DNA of 64,000 nucleotides from Leifsonia sp. ku-ls (GTDB lineage Bacteria > Actinomycetota > Actinomycetes > Actinomycetales > Microbacteriaceae). Made by a program: the position numbers and the translations under genes. Shown here piece by piece: positions 63,454 through 64,000 of this stretch (within the stretch, counting starts at the first letter, position 1; the number at the start of each line of letters is the position of its first letter). Location of the stretch: contig QKXI01000005.1 in assembly GCA_003367665.1 (NCBI GenBank), positions 124,001-188,000 of the forward strand, written 5' to 3'. The notes below the pieces were generated by a model. The model made no database searches. It was not told the origin of the DNA and saw nothing but the letters and a program-made list of their open reading frames with translations.

Positions 63454-64000
63454 TCAGCTGGAGCGTTCGACGATGGTGTCCGCGAACCGCACCAGCGCCT
63501 TCTTCACCGGGCCGTCCGGCAGCGGGGCGAGGGCCTCGACCGCTTCGCGAGCCCAGCGGTGCGCCTCCTCCAGCGTCTGCCGGGTGACGTCGTGCTCGCG
63601 CAGCGCGGCGATCGCCTCCATGGCGGCGGGCGCGACCTCGCCGTCCTCGGCCGAGCCGATGACGTCGCGTTCGAGGCGCTCCAGCAGCGCGGCCGCCTCC
63701 GGATCTTCGGCCGCACGCTCGCGCAGCCGCAGCACCGGCAGCGTCGCGACGCCGGCGCGGAGGTCGTTGCCCGGCGTCTTGCCGGTCTCCGCGACGCCCT
63801 GCGACGACAGGTCGATCACGTCGTCGATGAGCTGGAAGGCGACGCCGATCTTCTCGCCGAACACGACCACGGGCCGCTCGTACTCCTCCGGCGCGTTGGA
63901 GAACACGACGCCCATCTGCGCGGCGACGGCGATCAGCGATCCGGTCTTGTCCTCGAGCACGCGGATGTAGTGCTCGATCGGGTCCTCGCCCTCCTGCGGT
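63454..64000 (-). CDS. Polyprenyl diphosphate synthase, N-terminus outside the window
   Basis: The C-terminal 181 residues of a trans-isoprenyl diphosphate synthase; the start lies to the right of base 64000. The frame reads on at the edge as EDPIEHYIRVLEDKTGSL. The second Asp-rich motif FQLIDDVIDLS (DDxxD) and the following GKTPGNDLRAGVATLPVLRL match the heptaprenyl/geranylgeranyl synthase family, which makes the side chain of menaquinone or carotenoid precursors. FARM, the first Asp-rich motif, is outside. It shares its strand with fprA, 30 bases apart, so it may be cotranscribed. Confidence 0.9.
   Translation of the reverse strand, partial: PQEGEDPIEHYIRVLEDKTGSLIAVAAQMGVVFSNAPEEYERPVVVFGEKIGVAFQLIDDVIDLSSQGVAETGKTPGNDLRAGVATLPVLRLRERAAEDPEAAALLERLERDVIGSAEDGEVAPAAMEAIAALREHDVTRQTLEEAHRWAREAVEALAPLPDGPVKKALVRFADTIVERSS

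Overview
The window is high-GC chromosomal DNA (roughly 70 % by eye) from an actinobacterium, most likely a member of the Microbacteriaceae close to Leifsonia. The evidence is the frequent GTG starts and 4-base ATGA/GTGA overlaps, a DUF7882-type small protein typical of that family, a YajQ and FprA-type ferredoxin reductase, LacI-rich carbohydrate regulons, a LAxTG sortase-type tail and an IdeR/DtxR-type iron box. No phage, insertion sequence, CRISPR array, rRNA operon or replication origin was recognised. The family assignment is an inference, not a measured one.

Layout. 1-2.6 kb: a disulfide reductase/HdeD-like pair divergent from a TetR regulator with a double palindrome between them. 2.6-6.5 kb: small stress and housekeeping genes (two GNAT acetyltransferases, DUF7882, YciI-like protein, MarR regulator with an alpha/beta hydrolase). 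6.5-13.5 kb: a predicted sugar or sugar-acid catabolic regulon (Gfo/Idh dehydrogenase, DUF993 aldolase-like protein, TIM-barrel isomerase, glycerate kinase, MFS importer, LacI repressor) with two identical 14-bp LacI-type sites. 13.5-15.6 kb: LysR regulator and TDT-family transporter. 15.7-20.4 kb: LysR regulator divergent from an amino-acid permease, tandem universal stress protein and LysA-like decarboxylase. 20.5-21.6 kb: a Ser/Thr kinase with a variant catalytic loop and two tRNA genes (Met, Thr). 21.7-27.5 kb: aldo/keto reductase, a Cys-cluster/pentapeptide protein, a LacI-GH13 glucosidase pair and an inositol-monophosphatase-family enzyme. 27.6-30.6 kb: a Tat-exported ceramidase-like protein beside tRNA-Tyr, a ClgR-like regulator, a 47-residue two-knuckle zinc protein and a nucleotidyltransferase.

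30.8-36.5 kb is a compact N-acetylgalactosamine/tagatose-type operon: SIS isomerase, ROK kinase, PfkB kinase, class II aldolase, DeoR repressor and deacetylase. Then come heme oxygenase with an iron box, an acyltransferase, and a DedA/histidine kinase/LuxR-type regulator operon. 41.3-49.2 kb is a LacI gene convergent with a hyuA-hyuB-MFS-gamma-glutamyltransferase operon, read as gamma-glutamyl/5-oxoproline (or hydantoin) use.

49.5-58.8 kb is an envelope-related region: an OmpR two-component operon ending in an anchored DUF5666-like protein, a DUF1996 secreted protein, a lipoprotein and a 1396-residue sortase-type surface protein with eight tandem DUF7507-like units. Inside it, a clearly lower-GC NYN-domain (putative ribonuclease) gene sits between two near-identical copies of the promoter region that precedes the DUF1996 gene. 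I regard this as the most interesting structure in the window. 59-64 kb holds yajQ, an alpha/beta hydrolase, a lower-GC pair of unknown envelope genes, fprA and a truncated polyprenyl diphosphate synthase.
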